DNA from: Prevotella scopos JCM 17725 | GTDB taxonomy: Bacteria; Bacteroidota; Bacteroidia; Bacteroidales; Bacteroidaceae | DNA length: 64,000 nt | NCBI RefSeq assembly: GCF_018127785.1 | Contig: NZ_CP072389.1 | Span: 1,240,001 to 1,304,000 of the forward strand | Direction: 5' to 3' | Shown here: positions 37,958 through 46,752 of the stretch, piece by piece | How positions within the stretch are numbered: position 1 is the first letter of the stretch | How the letters are laid out: each line of letters opens with the position of its first letter | Notes under the pieces: generated by a model | Told to the model about the DNA's origin: nothing | What the model saw: only the letters and a program-made list of their open reading frames with translations | Databases searched by the model: none | Translations under genes and position numbers: made by a program

Positions 37958-38105
37958 GTAATGATTAAAAAATAACTTGGTACATTTTCGGAGCCGAGGC
38001 ATCGGTCTTGAGCAGTGTATTCAATTGATGAAAAACTCCAGAAATGGAACTATATGGTTTCATGGAGAGAGAGAAAAAAATACCAAGTTATTTTTTTATC
38101 ATTAC
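37958..38105 (-). repeat. 148-bp ISAzo13-derived miniature element, copy 2 (inverted)
   Basis: Same 148-bp sequence in the opposite orientation. Direct repeats TAA flank it (37955-37957 and 38106-38108), so it is an independent insertion between the precursor and the first enzyme gene. Confidence 0.92.
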
Positions 38106-38119
38106 TAAATTAAAAAACA

Positions 38120-39079
38120 ATGAAACAATTTGATATATTCTTCGATAATGACAATAAACTGTATCAAGTAAGAACCAAAACAGATACAACAACCATAGAA
38201 TTTACAGATTCCGAAAAAGAACTGATTTTTAAAGACTTGATCAGATTGTACGATACACGGGATAAAATATCTTTTTCAACAATCCAAAAACTATTAAATA
38301 AGGCTGACTATAACAAACTTTTGGATGTAGTAAAAGAGTTACAAGAATGTGGAATTCTAGATGAACTGAATTTCGAAGCAGAAGGTGCCACTGTTATTTC
38401 TGATATATATAATGAAGTCAATCACAAACCGGTTTCAGAAATGAAGATTGCTTATATTGGCAATACAGATTTTGGCAACCAAGTGAAAGAGAAATCATCC
38501 GAATATAACATAGAACATTTTGTTATCTACTCAATAGATGAATTGTCGGATGAAACAATTGAGTCAATCCTCTGTAACAGCGATTTTATCATTGTTGATT
38601 CTTTGACTTGGAATCCGTACAAAATGCACATTATCAACGAGAAGGCATTGAAACACAGCAAACCATGGTTATTGATTGAAGGACTGACTTTCTCTGGAAA
38701 ATTCAGTATTGGGCCGATTTTCCACGGCAAATACACAGGATGTTATGATTGTTACAAAAATAGAATAAGGAGCAATGACGAATTCATCAACTTCAATGAC
38801 TCTTACGTTAAATACCTTGAAACAGAGAAAGCATCAGCAAAACCAGACTTGAATATCCAACCGGTAGTAAAGGATATGGCTTCCGCTATTGTAATTGCAG
38901 ATATGCTGAAGTTTCTTTATGCCTGGTATCCCCCGGAAACTTGGAAGTGTTGTATATTGATAAATCCGTCCAATTATGAAGTAGAAAAGCATACTTTTAT
39001 AAAAGCTCCGATTTGTCATGTATGTAAACCAGCATTGGATTATAATCCGGCTCCGTGGCTCGAATCAGTAACTCTTTAA
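38120..39079 (+). CDS. TOMM E1-like (C-type) precursor-recognition / cyclodehydratase partner
   Basis: 319 residues. The N-terminal 90 resemble a winged-helix peptide-clamp domain (TDSEKELIFKDLIRLYDT). A degenerate E1/ThiF-type Rossmann part follows (EMKIAYIGNTDFG). A structural zinc site is suggested by GCYDC near residues 208-211 and CHVC near 299-302. In azole-peptide pathways this protein binds the leader and presents the core to YcaO. It lies 12 bases before the YcaO gene. The split C + D arrangement is as in sagC/sagD rather than fused. A SagC-type role is inferred from motifs and context. Confidence 0.82.
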   Translation: MKQFDIFFDNDNKLYQVRTKTDTTTIEFTDSEKELIFKDLIRLYDTRDKISFSTIQKLLNKADYNKLLDVVKELQECGILDELNFEAEGATVISDIYNEVNHKPVSEMKIAYIGNTDFGNQVKEKSSEYNIEHFVIYSIDELSDETIESILCNSDFIIVDSLTWNPYKMHIINEKALKHSKPWLLIEGLTFSGKFSIGPIFHGKYTGCYDCYKNRIRSNDEFINFNDSYVKYLETEKASAKPDLNIQPVVKDMASAIVIADMLKFLYAWYPPETWKCCILINPSNYEVEKHTFIKAPICHVCKPALDYNPAPWLESVTL

Positions 39080-39091
39080 CATAAAAAAACA

Positions 39092-40387
39092 ATGGATGCA
39101 GTCAACAACTCTCTGATTAAAGGTACAATGCTGATTTCCAATCAGTTTGGAATCGTAAATCATGTATCCAAATTACCCAGGCTCAATTACGATCCTAAAC
39201 TTGTAAGCTTTGGTATTTGGCCCAGCAACACTCTGGCTTTCGGAGCAGAAAAGTATGAAGGAAGAAGTAGCGGATGTAACTTTGATCTGCAAAAGTCATT
39301 TATGGGAACTTTAGGTGAAACGGTAGAAAGGTATTGCCCCGTATTCTACAATAAAGAGAATATGATCCTAAGTTCTTATAAAAATCTAAAAGTACACGCT
39401 ATACCGCCCTCGGAATATGCCTTGTTCCATGAGAAGCAATATGCCCAGGAAAATTATCCTCTCCATCGGTTCGACGAGAATATCGAATTACATTGGGATA
39501 AATGCATGGATATTACTAATGGGAAAGAAACCTGGGTTCCCGGAGCATGCATCTATCTTCCCTGGTCATGTGAAAAGCAATGGATAAATGTAAGTACATC
39601 AACAGGCTTGGCAGCACATACGAATTGGGACAAGGCTTTGCTGGTTGCATTACATGAAGTCATTGAAAGAGATTCGTTTTCTCTCACTTGGTGGCAGAAA
39701 ATAAGCGCTCCAAAAATTATTATAGACGAGGATATCAGCCATTTTATCCATGAGCGTTTTCCAGCAAGCTACGAGTGGCATTTTATGGATATAACTTACG
39801 ATTTAGGTATTCCGACAGTTTATGGTATCTGTTTCGGTGAAGCCGAATATGGTAAATTTGTAGCCGTAGGCACTGCGACAAGAGACACCTATGGCGAAGC
39901 ATTGAAGAAAGTTATTCTCGAAATGGGGCAAAGCGTCAGCTATTTCAGATATTTGTTAGGAGAGAAAAAGAATTGGCAGCCTTCTGAAAACTTTCATACA
40001 TTACTGGATTTCGAAGACCATTCTATACTATATATAAAAAAACCAGAACTGTGCGAGGTCTTCAAAATCTGGACGGAAACAAAGCCGACCAGAAAGATTG
40101 ATTTTCTTGAAGAGTCTGCACGCTCAACCAAAGAGAACATCCGGCACATTACCAGCGTACTGAAGTCCAAAGGTTACAATGTATTAGTAAAAGACATCAC
40201 GACTCCTGATGTAAATCAGGCAGGCTTCTATTGTCTGAGGGTTATCGTTCCTCAATTAATACAAATGGGTGGTGCGTATTCCTTTTATTTCCTGGGCGGA
40301 AAAAGACTATATACGATACCGCAGGAACTAGGCTACAAATGCTATCCTTTTGAAGAATTAAATGTATATCCACATCCATTCCCTTAA
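39092..40387 (+). CDS. YcaO-type azoline synthetase (D protein)
   Basis: 431 residues. YcaO ATP-binding signatures are visible: MGTLGETVERYC near residue 72 and LHEVIERDSFSLTWW near residue 190. The protein ends in PHPFP, the proline-rich C-terminal tail (PxPxP) that marks azoline-forming YcaO enzymes and contributes to catalysis. It uses ATP to cyclise Cys/Ser/Thr side chains onto the peptide backbone. It works with the E1-like protein upstream. The next gene starts 4 bases after its stop. Confidence 0.93.
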   Translation: MDAVNNSLIKGTMLISNQFGIVNHVSKLPRLNYDPKLVSFGIWPSNTLAFGAEKYEGRSSGCNFDLQKSFMGTLGETVERYCPVFYNKENMILSSYKNLKVHAIPPSEYALFHEKQYAQENYPLHRFDENIELHWDKCMDITNGKETWVPGACIYLPWSCEKQWINVSTSTGLAAHTNWDKALLVALHEVIERDSFSLTWWQKISAPKIIIDEDISHFIHERFPASYEWHFMDITYDLGIPTVYGICFGEAEYGKFVAVGTATRDTYGEALKKVILEMGQSVSYFRYLLGEKKNWQPSENFHTLLDFEDHSILYIKKPELCEVFKIWTETKPTRKIDFLEESARSTKENIRHITSVLKSKGYNVLVKDITTPDVNQAGFYCLRVIVPQLIQMGGAYSFYFLGGKRLYTIPQELGYKCYPFEELNVYPHPFP

Positions 40388-40391
40388 TAAT

Positions 40392-41276
40392 ATGAAAACA
40401 ATAAAATCAAAAGCATTAATAGCAAGCTTAGATTCAGGACTATATGGAGCTAAAAATTTTGGTGAATCGTTGGCTTTGATTTTTAACGAGAATGTGAAAT
40501 TTGATAAGTTTCTGATTCGCAAACAAGTTGAAAGTATCCAAAGTTTCTCCAATAAATACGTCCACCAACGCTCGTGCCAACCGTATAAAGTGTTTCCCAC
40601 CAGCAAAGAGTATGATTTGAAACCTTATCTCAAAGAGATGCCTGGTAGTGAAAAAACCAATCTATTCAATATCCTTGCTAAGCGCCGTTCCGGAAGAGCC
40701 TATTCTCCTTACTCCATTTCGCTCAACGAGCTGGCGCTACTCTGCCATTATAGCTATGGAATTAGCGGAGAAGACTTTAATAAAGAATCAGAAGCTACGT
40801 TACGATTCAGAACGGTTCCATCTGCAGGTGCCTTATATCCACTTGAATTATACGTATATTTGAATACAAGTGTATTGCCTAAAGGAATTTACCATTATAG
40901 CCCCAATAAGTCAGTTCTCGAATTCATCAAAGAAGAAGATTATATGGAATATTTAAGAGAAAATCTCGTAGCAGAACCTTTCGTGGATTTGCAACATTGT
41001 AGTTGCGTGTTCTTCATCACGTCCTTCTTTGAGAGAGTACTTATCAAATATGGCGACAGAGGCTACCGATTTATACTTCAGGAAGTTGGATTTTTAACTC
41101 AGAACATCTCGTTACTCGCCGAATTTCTCGAACTTGGCTCTTGCGTTCTGGGAAGCTACGTTGATGACAACATCAACCAGATCCTCTCTGCTGACGGAAC
41201 CTTTGAAACTGTGCAAAATGTGATTGTAATTGGAAAAAACAAGGAGGTTCAAGATGACAATGTTACAAGCAAATAA
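40392..41276 (+). CDS. SagB-type FMN-dependent azoline dehydrogenase (B protein)
   Basis: 294 residues from ATG at 40392, 4 bases after the YcaO stop; an upstream in-frame ATG at 40362 lies inside ycaO. Nitroreductase-fold SagB hallmarks are KRRSGRAYSPYSIS and RTVPSAGALYPLELYVYL. It oxidises azolines to aromatic azoles using FMN in the cytoplasm. Its end overlaps the ABC ATPase start, suggesting translational coupling. Confidence 0.93.
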   Translation: MKTIKSKALIASLDSGLYGAKNFGESLALIFNENVKFDKFLIRKQVESIQSFSNKYVHQRSCQPYKVFPTSKEYDLKPYLKEMPGSEKTNLFNILAKRRSGRAYSPYSISLNELALLCHYSYGISGEDFNKESEATLRFRTVPSAGALYPLELYVYLNTSVLPKGIYHYSPNKSVLEFIKEEDYMEYLRENLVAEPFVDLQHCSCVFFITSFFERVLIKYGDRGYRFILQEVGFLTQNISLLAEFLELGSCVLGSYVDDNINQILSADGTFETVQNVIVIGKNKEVQDDNVTSK

Positions 41277-42126
41277 TATTTCTTTTTCGATTCAGGGTAC
41301 TTCCATCCTGCGCAATGTATCGCTGGAAGTTAATCCTGGAGAAATTGTAGCTCTATTAGGACAGAACGGTTCCGGAAAGACAACATTCATTGAGTTGTTG
41401 TGTAATATGATGAAATGTTCATCCGGCAATTTCGCATTTTTCGGAAAAGGCAACTTCGACCAGAACAAACAGAATATTGGTGTGCTTTGGGATAATCCGG
41501 TTATTTTCCCCATGTTAAAAGTCAAAGAAATAATCGGATTCACTCGAAGAATCTATAACATATCGGAATTGCCACGAGACATCTACGATTTCCTTGAATT
41601 AGATAAGATAAAGAATAGGTTCTTTTATCAACTTTCAAAAGGGGAAAGAAAAAGGGTTGCCATTTTTTTGTCCGTATTACATAACCCGTCATTGTTGATT
41701 CTGGATGAACCGACCGCCGATCTCGATCCGATGATAAGGGAGGTTATCTGGAGGAATATTTTCAAAAGCAAAAACCGGGGTGTCCTGTTCACGACACATC
41801 TTTGGGAAGAAGCCGGAAAATATGCAACCAAAATCTATTTTATCTACGAAGGGAAAATTATCTCGAAAGCATTGAGCCCGCAGGAATTGATAAATGAGTC
41901 GGCATATCAGCAAAAGATTGTCATCTCTAAAGAACTGTCCGGCACTGATCCTTTTGAAAATGATGAAAATGTATTGGTCATCCCAGATGATAAATTCCTC
42001 AAAATATACTTGAAGAGAGAAGATACCAAAACATTACAAAAGGTTCAGACCCGAACCTACAATTTTTCACTTATGCCTGTTGAGTTAGAGGATATATATC
42101 AAATTTTAGTAATGATAAAAAAATAA
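41254..42126 (+). CDS. ABC transporter ATPase of the TOMM exporter
   Basis: 290 residues from ATG at 41254, preceded by AAGGAGG and overlapping sagB by 23 bases. Walker A LLGQNGSGKTTF, signature LSKGERKRVAIF, Walker B LLILDEPTADLD and the H-loop TTHLWEEA are intact. The last five residues (VMIKK) and stop come from the miniature element inserted at 42109. Without it the gene would end ...QILTKSER and overlap the permease start by ATGA. It probably energises export of the modified peptide or producer immunity. Confidence 0.92.
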   Translation: MTMLQANNISFSIQGTSILRNVSLEVNPGEIVALLGQNGSGKTTFIELLCNMMKCSSGNFAFFGKGNFDQNKQNIGVLWDNPVIFPMLKVKEIIGFTRRIYNISELPRDIYDFLELDKIKNRFFYQLSKGERKRVAIFLSVLHNPSLLILDEPTADLDPMIREVIWRNIFKSKNRGVLFTTHLWEEAGKYATKIYFIYEGKIISKALSPQELINESAYQQKIVISKELSGTDPFENDENVLVIPDDKFLKIYLKREDTKTLQKVQTRTYNFSLMPVELEDIYQILVMIKK

Positions 42127-42256
42127 CTTGGTATTTTTTTCTCTCTCTCCATGAAACCATATAGTTCCATTTCTGGAGTTTTTCATCAATTGAATACACT
42201 GCTCAAGACCGATGCCTCGGCTCCGAAAATGTACCAAGTTATTTTTTAATCATTAC
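42109..42256 (+). repeat. 148-bp ISAzo13-derived miniature element, copy 3
   Basis: Inserted at the 3' end of the ATPase gene, flanked by TTA at 42106-42108 and 42257-42259. It replaces the ATPase C-terminus and separates it from the permease by about 150 bases. Confidence 0.93.
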
Positions 42257-42273
42257 TTAACAAAATCAGAAAG

Positions 42274-42996
42274 ATGAAAGTACTCATAGCTTCAATCTAT
42301 TATCAATTGCTTTCTTCCATGAGAATCAAGCAAGCCGTATTTTTTACGGTGATATTTCCGGCATTTATTTTCCTTATATTTTCCAGTATATGGGGAATCA
42401 ACAACAAAGAATATTGTGTATTCTTGCTGACGGGAATTTGCGCTATGACCATAGCCAGTGACGGATTATTCGCTATTGGCGGGGTTATCAAACAGTATTA
42501 CACATCAGGAGTCATGAAGTTCATAAAAGTAATGCCTTACAACATCATTACTCATATTATCAGTTTGGTATTCAGCCGGATGATTTACATCCTGTTTTCT
42601 TTTGTAATACTGTTTATATTAGGTAGAGCCATATTTGGCGTGACATTAAACGTGCCGCAATACCTTTCCATACTGTCAGGATCAATATTGGGATTAATAG
42701 AGTTTTCTTTCTTGGGCTTACTGCTCTCTTTCACCAACATGAAAGCTGAAAGCGAAAAAGGATTAATCAACATCATCTATTTTGGACTGATATTTTTAAG
42801 TGACACATTTTATCCGATGACAGAAATAAATCCCGTATTCGAAGGCATTGTGGAATTCTCCCCGATTACGCCCGTGTTGAAAGTTCTCAGAGGTGATTAT
42901 ACCTATACATTGTATTTGGCTTTGTGGGCCGCGGCTTTCATGATAGCTTTCTATTTTTGTTTCAAAAGATTTCAAGTAAAAAGGAGTAAACAATGA
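42274..42996 (+). CDS. ABC-2-type permease of the TOMM exporter
   Basis: 240 residues with six predicted membrane helices, beginning MKVLIASIYYQLLSSMRIKQAVFF, and the ABC-2 pattern with SDTFYPMTEINPVF before the last helices. It partners the ATPase upstream. Its stop overlaps the next ATG by four bases, so it is coupled to the protease gene. Similar to SagH/I-type permeases in role. Confidence 0.88.
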   Translation: MKVLIASIYYQLLSSMRIKQAVFFTVIFPAFIFLIFSSIWGINNKEYCVFLLTGICAMTIASDGLFAIGGVIKQYYTSGVMKFIKVMPYNIITHIISLVFSRMIYILFSFVILFILGRAIFGVTLNVPQYLSILSGSILGLIEFSFLGLLLSFTNMKAESEKGLINIIYFGLIFLSDTFYPMTEINPVFEGIVEFSPITPVLKVLRGDYTYTLYLALWAAAFMIAFYFCFKRFQVKRSKQ

Positions 42997-43526
42997 TCAC
43001 ATTTATAATTACTTTCATTATCCTGATGATGCTCCACGAACTGGCTCATGTATTGACAGCAAAGGCCGTAAATATGAAAATAGACAAAATAGGGGGCACT
43101 TGGAAACCTCTGCCTCATATTTATGTTTCTGTCATCAACGCACAAGTGTCTAATAAAAAGAATTTTTTATTCCTGATAAGCGGCAATGCTATGACATGGT
43201 TCTTATTCGTTATGCTAATGATTTACGGAAGTATGTTCAAAGTCCCTTATCCGGTTTATATGGCATTCGCCACTCAACTGATTTTCGAAACGAATCCATT
43301 CTTCTCGGATTACACAAAATTATTTTGCTATTACAAATACATGAAATGGTTAAAATTACAACTCAAAGTAGGTAACAAATTAACTTACAAAGAAATAGAG
43401 GCTAACCGTTCATTTATTATTCAAAAATATATGTATAGCAATATATGGTATTTGCAGTTCGTAGGCTGGGTATTTGTGGTGATTGCTCTATTATCACCTC
43501 ACCTTTTACCTTCTATCATCCTGTGA
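42993..43526 (+). CDS. M50-type intramembrane metalloprotease-like protein
   Basis: 177 residues, 4-5 membrane helices. HELAH at residues 15-19 supplies HExxH, and NPFFSD at 101-106 fits the second M50 metal-ligand motif NPxxxD. It overlaps the permease by four bases, so it belongs to the export/maturation part of the operon. In streptolysin-S clusters a membrane protease (SagE, CAAX type) is thought to remove the leader or give immunity; here a different membrane protease family holds that slot. No C39 or other leader peptidase occurs in the cluster. The proteolytic function is inferred from motifs. Confidence 0.75.
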   Translation: MITFIITFIILMMLHELAHVLTAKAVNMKIDKIGGTWKPLPHIYVSVINAQVSNKKNFLFLISGNAMTWFLFVMLMIYGSMFKVPYPVYMAFATQLIFETNPFFSDYTKLFCYYKYMKWLKLQLKVGNKLTYKEIEANRSFIIQKYMYSNIWYLQFVGWVFVVIALLSPHLLPSIIL

Positions 43527-43571
43527 ATTGACATATATCTTTAATTTATCAACTCGTTAAAAAGAAAAAAT

Positions 43572-44354
43572 ATGAAAAAGTTTATCGTTTTGTTTGTTAC
43601 TTTCTTTGCCATTGCAACTATCACTACAAGTACGCATGCAACCGGTATGAACCGTAATTCTTCTGTCGGAACTCCAGAGAATATATTAAATGGCATCCAA
43701 GACAAAATCGAGACAGCCATGAACAACTGTTTCGCCCGGAATTCCGTTTCTCCTCTTGACAGTATTTCCCAAAAGCTAAATAAACTGAAAAGTCAAAATA
43801 ACATCGTACTTTATTGGAAATCTTACGTCAATTATTATAAAAGCGTCTTTTATGCAAAGCTGGGAGATAAAGACAAAAGCAAAAAAGCTATCAAAGAGGC
43901 ATATATAACTCTGGAAAAAATGAATAACAAGAACTCGGAAGATTATGCATTGCTGGCTCTGACCCAAAGTTTTTATATACAATTCACTTCAGGAATGGCC
44001 GCCGGAGTCCTTTCATCTAAAATCACAAGAAATGCAGAGAAAGCTTTGAAGCTTGATTCAACGAATCTGAGAGGATGGTACGTTCTGGGCAGCAATGATT
44101 TCTATACACCCGCGAGTTTCGGTGGTGGGAAAAAAGTGGAGTATTATTTGAAAAAAGCTATTTCAACAGTGCCTAAAAGCATAAAAAACCCATATCTGCC
44201 TACTTGGGGAAGAGAATATGCTTTCGAACTATTAATCCGATATTACATCCAGAACAAAAAAATGAACGAAGCCAGGAAATATGTACAAATGGCGGAAAAA
44301 GAATACCCGAACAGTTACTTTATTGGTGAGTACAAAAAAATAATCAATAAATAA
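43572..44354 (+). CDS. periplasmic tetratricopeptide-like protein of the TOMM cluster
   Basis: 260 residues with a signal peptide (FIVLFVTFFAIATITTSTHA). The rest is helical with TPR-like pairs (SVFYAKLGDKDKSKKAIKEA, NAEKALKLDSTNLRGWYVLG, LIRYYIQNKKMNEARKYVQMAEKEYP). No catalytic motif. It sits between the inner-membrane exporter/protease and the outer-membrane barrel and may bridge them in the periplasm; that is inference from location. Possible alternatives are immunity or chaperone roles. Confidence 0.6.
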   Translation: MKKFIVLFVTFFAIATITTSTHATGMNRNSSVGTPENILNGIQDKIETAMNNCFARNSVSPLDSISQKLNKLKSQNNIVLYWKSYVNYYKSVFYAKLGDKDKSKKAIKEAYITLEKMNNKNSEDYALLALTQSFYIQFTSGMAAGVLSSKITRNAEKALKLDSTNLRGWYVLGSNDFYTPASFGGGKKVEYYLKKAISTVPKSIKNPYLPTWGREYAFELLIRYYIQNKKMNEARKYVQMAEKEYPNSYFIGEYKKIINK

Positions 44355-44419
44355 ACCCTCCACCTACATAGGTAAGATAAAATCAAACGATTTATAAATA
44401 GCTAAATATCCGATCGAAC

Positions 44420-46585
44420 ATGAGAATAGACTTCCATTTATTCAGTTTGTTTCTCCTGTTTTTAATCAGGTCATCATATATATATGCGCAGGATGCGAAT
44501 ATACAGGGAAAAATAACAGATAAGAAAGGTGAACCTATATTGGCGGCCAATGTCTATCTGAAAAAAGAACCTGATAAGGGAACCATTTCTGATATAAATG
44601 GATATTTTATTCTCCGGTGTCAAAGCCATAGTTTCAACAATGATACGTTGATCATCTCTTTTTTAGGTCTGAAAACCAAAATCATTCCAACAGTGCACTT
44701 AGATACAAGCAAAGAGATATCAATCGTTATGGAAGAAGATCAACAGATGCTTGTAGAAGTAGTGATTATGGCTAATCCATCTTTATCAAGAGAATTCTCA
44801 ATAAAAGAAGTTTCTAAATTTGATATTTATAATACCCCTTCTTCTGCCGGTGACGCATTGAAAATGGTCACTGTCCTTCCTGCATCCACCAATGTATCAG
44901 AAAGTGCCAATGTCGAATTGAGAGGAAGTGCCGGCGATATGTCAAGAGTGATGTTAAATGAAGTACCGGTATATAAACCCGTACGCAATTCCCAGATAAA
45001 TGGAATCGGAAATTTCAGTCTGTTCAATACAGAAATGATAGAAGAGCAAAACGTCTATGCCAGTAATCCCCCATTGGTCTACAGCAATGCAACTGCGGGC
45101 CTGGTAGAGATAGGCACAATAAAGAAGTTGTCAGCAAGCGAAACGGCTCTCTCTCTATCACTTGCAAATATCGGTTTCCTCCACTCTCAGCCCATTAATA
45201 AAAAAAGTTTTCTTCAGATATATGGAAATTATCAATTTTCTAAACCTTATTTATGGGTCAATGCAAATAATAAGGATATTAATAAATTTTCATCAGAAGA
45301 TACCGGTTTGAATTTTCATACAGAATTAACCAAAAGGTTAAGCATCAATCTTTATTCCTATTTTATTAATGAAAAGTATCTGGCTAATGATTATTCTTAT
45401 ACTTTTTCAGGGACAGTGGATGCAGGTAAAAGACGAAATTTCAATATTCTGAATTTCAAATACAAATTGGGCAAAGGATTTATCTCAATAAACAATGGCA
45501 CAGACTTTTCAAACGAGGACTTTAAATTTGGCAATATTTTATCCAAGCAAAAGAACTGCTATGTATACAGTAACTTCGATTTCAAATATTATTTCACTCC
45601 GTCATGGAATTTACAATCCGGTTTTTCACATGAATATACCAAGCAAAATTACCGGAGCCGGTTTCCAAAGTATTATTTTGCGGTAAAACCTGAAAACCCA
45701 AGTTATTATTTTGAAAACAGTATATCAAACAACAACCTCGAATTTTATCTGTATAACAGAGTGCAGATCTTTAACGAATTAACTTTAGGTGTAGGAATCA
45801 GAAAAAATATACCTGTCAAGGAACAATCCGGATATTGGTCTTATCAAACGAACATAAAATATTCATTCAATAATTATAATTCTATATTGGCCTCTTTAGG
45901 GAAGTATAACGGATATGCAACCCCATATTACAACACACAGGAGTTTTCCTCCATATCAACGAGGCAGTATTCATTGGAGTATTCATTTTCGAGAAATGAT
46001 TTCAATCTCCGGTTGGCTACATATCATAAGAAAGAAAATCTGAAGGAAAACTTTTCTGAAACAGATACTTCCGAAAGATTATTAAGAAAAATATGGGGAG
46101 CGGAAATCAGTATGAGTAAGAAATACGAAAATTTGACAGGTTCACTTGCATACACTTATCTCTATTCCAAATTCAGAAATGGGGGCAAATGGTATAACTC
46201 GTACAACCGGATGGACTATTTAATAAAAGCGTTTATTTCTTACTATCATAAGAAAGCAGGCACTGTCTCACTGTCTTGCTTAACCCGGCCCGGGCTTTAT
46301 TATAGCCCGATAATAAATGCCGAGATAAATGAAACAGGGGCATACAAACCTTTATATGGCGATTATAATGTGAAACAATATTCAGGATATTGCAGCGTTG
46401 ACTTCTCTTACAACAAAGTGCTGACCTTAAAATCATCCAATTTAATATTCTTTCTGACTGTCAACAACATCTTTGACATCAAGAATGAAAGCGCCATAAT
46501 GTTCAGCGAAGACTATTCTACGATAACAGGATACAGACACTATAACAGACGTTCCATCTACACGGGAATGCAACTTCGTTTTTAA
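44420..46585 (+). CDS. TonB-receptor-like outer-membrane protein of the TOMM cluster
   Basis: 721 residues: signal peptide (FLLFLIRSSYIYAQ), carboxypeptidase-regulatory-like domain (ANIQGKITDKKGEPILAANVYL), plug (DALKMVTVLPASTNVSESANVELRG-type sequence near residue 155) and a barrel ending in SIYTGMQLRF. It is the last gene of the cluster. It resembles the barrel gene of system 1 in role: a route for the product across the outer membrane, or a receptor. Miniature element copy 4 starts 9 bases after its stop. Confidence 0.85.
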   Translation: MRIDFHLFSLFLLFLIRSSYIYAQDANIQGKITDKKGEPILAANVYLKKEPDKGTISDINGYFILRCQSHSFNNDTLIISFLGLKTKIIPTVHLDTSKEISIVMEEDQQMLVEVVIMANPSLSREFSIKEVSKFDIYNTPSSAGDALKMVTVLPASTNVSESANVELRGSAGDMSRVMLNEVPVYKPVRNSQINGIGNFSLFNTEMIEEQNVYASNPPLVYSNATAGLVEIGTIKKLSASETALSLSLANIGFLHSQPINKKSFLQIYGNYQFSKPYLWVNANNKDINKFSSEDTGLNFHTELTKRLSINLYSYFINEKYLANDYSYTFSGTVDAGKRRNFNILNFKYKLGKGFISINNGTDFSNEDFKFGNILSKQKNCYVYSNFDFKYYFTPSWNLQSGFSHEYTKQNYRSRFPKYYFAVKPENPSYYFENSISNNNLEFYLYNRVQIFNELTLGVGIRKNIPVKEQSGYWSYQTNIKYSFNNYNSILASLGKYNGYATPYYNTQEFSSISTRQYSLEYSFSRNDFNLRLATYHKKENLKENFSETDTSERLLRKIWGAEISMSKKYENLTGSLAYTYLYSKFRNGGKWYNSYNRMDYLIKAFISYYHKKAGTVSLSCLTRPGLYYSPIINAEINETGAYKPLYGDYNVKQYSGYCSVDFSYNKVLTLKSSNLIFFLTVNNIFDIKNESAIMFSEDYSTITGYRHYNRRSIYTGMQLRF

Positions 46586-46594
46586 AACCATTTA

Positions 46595-46742
46595 GTAATG
46601 ATAAAAAAATAACTTGGTATTTTTTTCTCTCTCTCCATGAAACCATATAGTTCCATTTCTGGAGTTTTTCATCAATTGAATACACTGCTCAAGACCGATG
46701 CCTCGGCTCCGAAAATGTACCAAGTTATTTTTTAATCATTAC
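46595..46742 (+). repeat. 148-bp ISAzo13-derived miniature element, copy 4
   Basis: Same orientation as copies 1 and 3, flanked by TTA (46592-46594 and 46743-46745). Only that TTA separates it from the full-length ISAzo13-type element, so parent and derivative stand side by side. Confidence 0.93.
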
Positions 46743-46752
46743 TTAGTAACGT

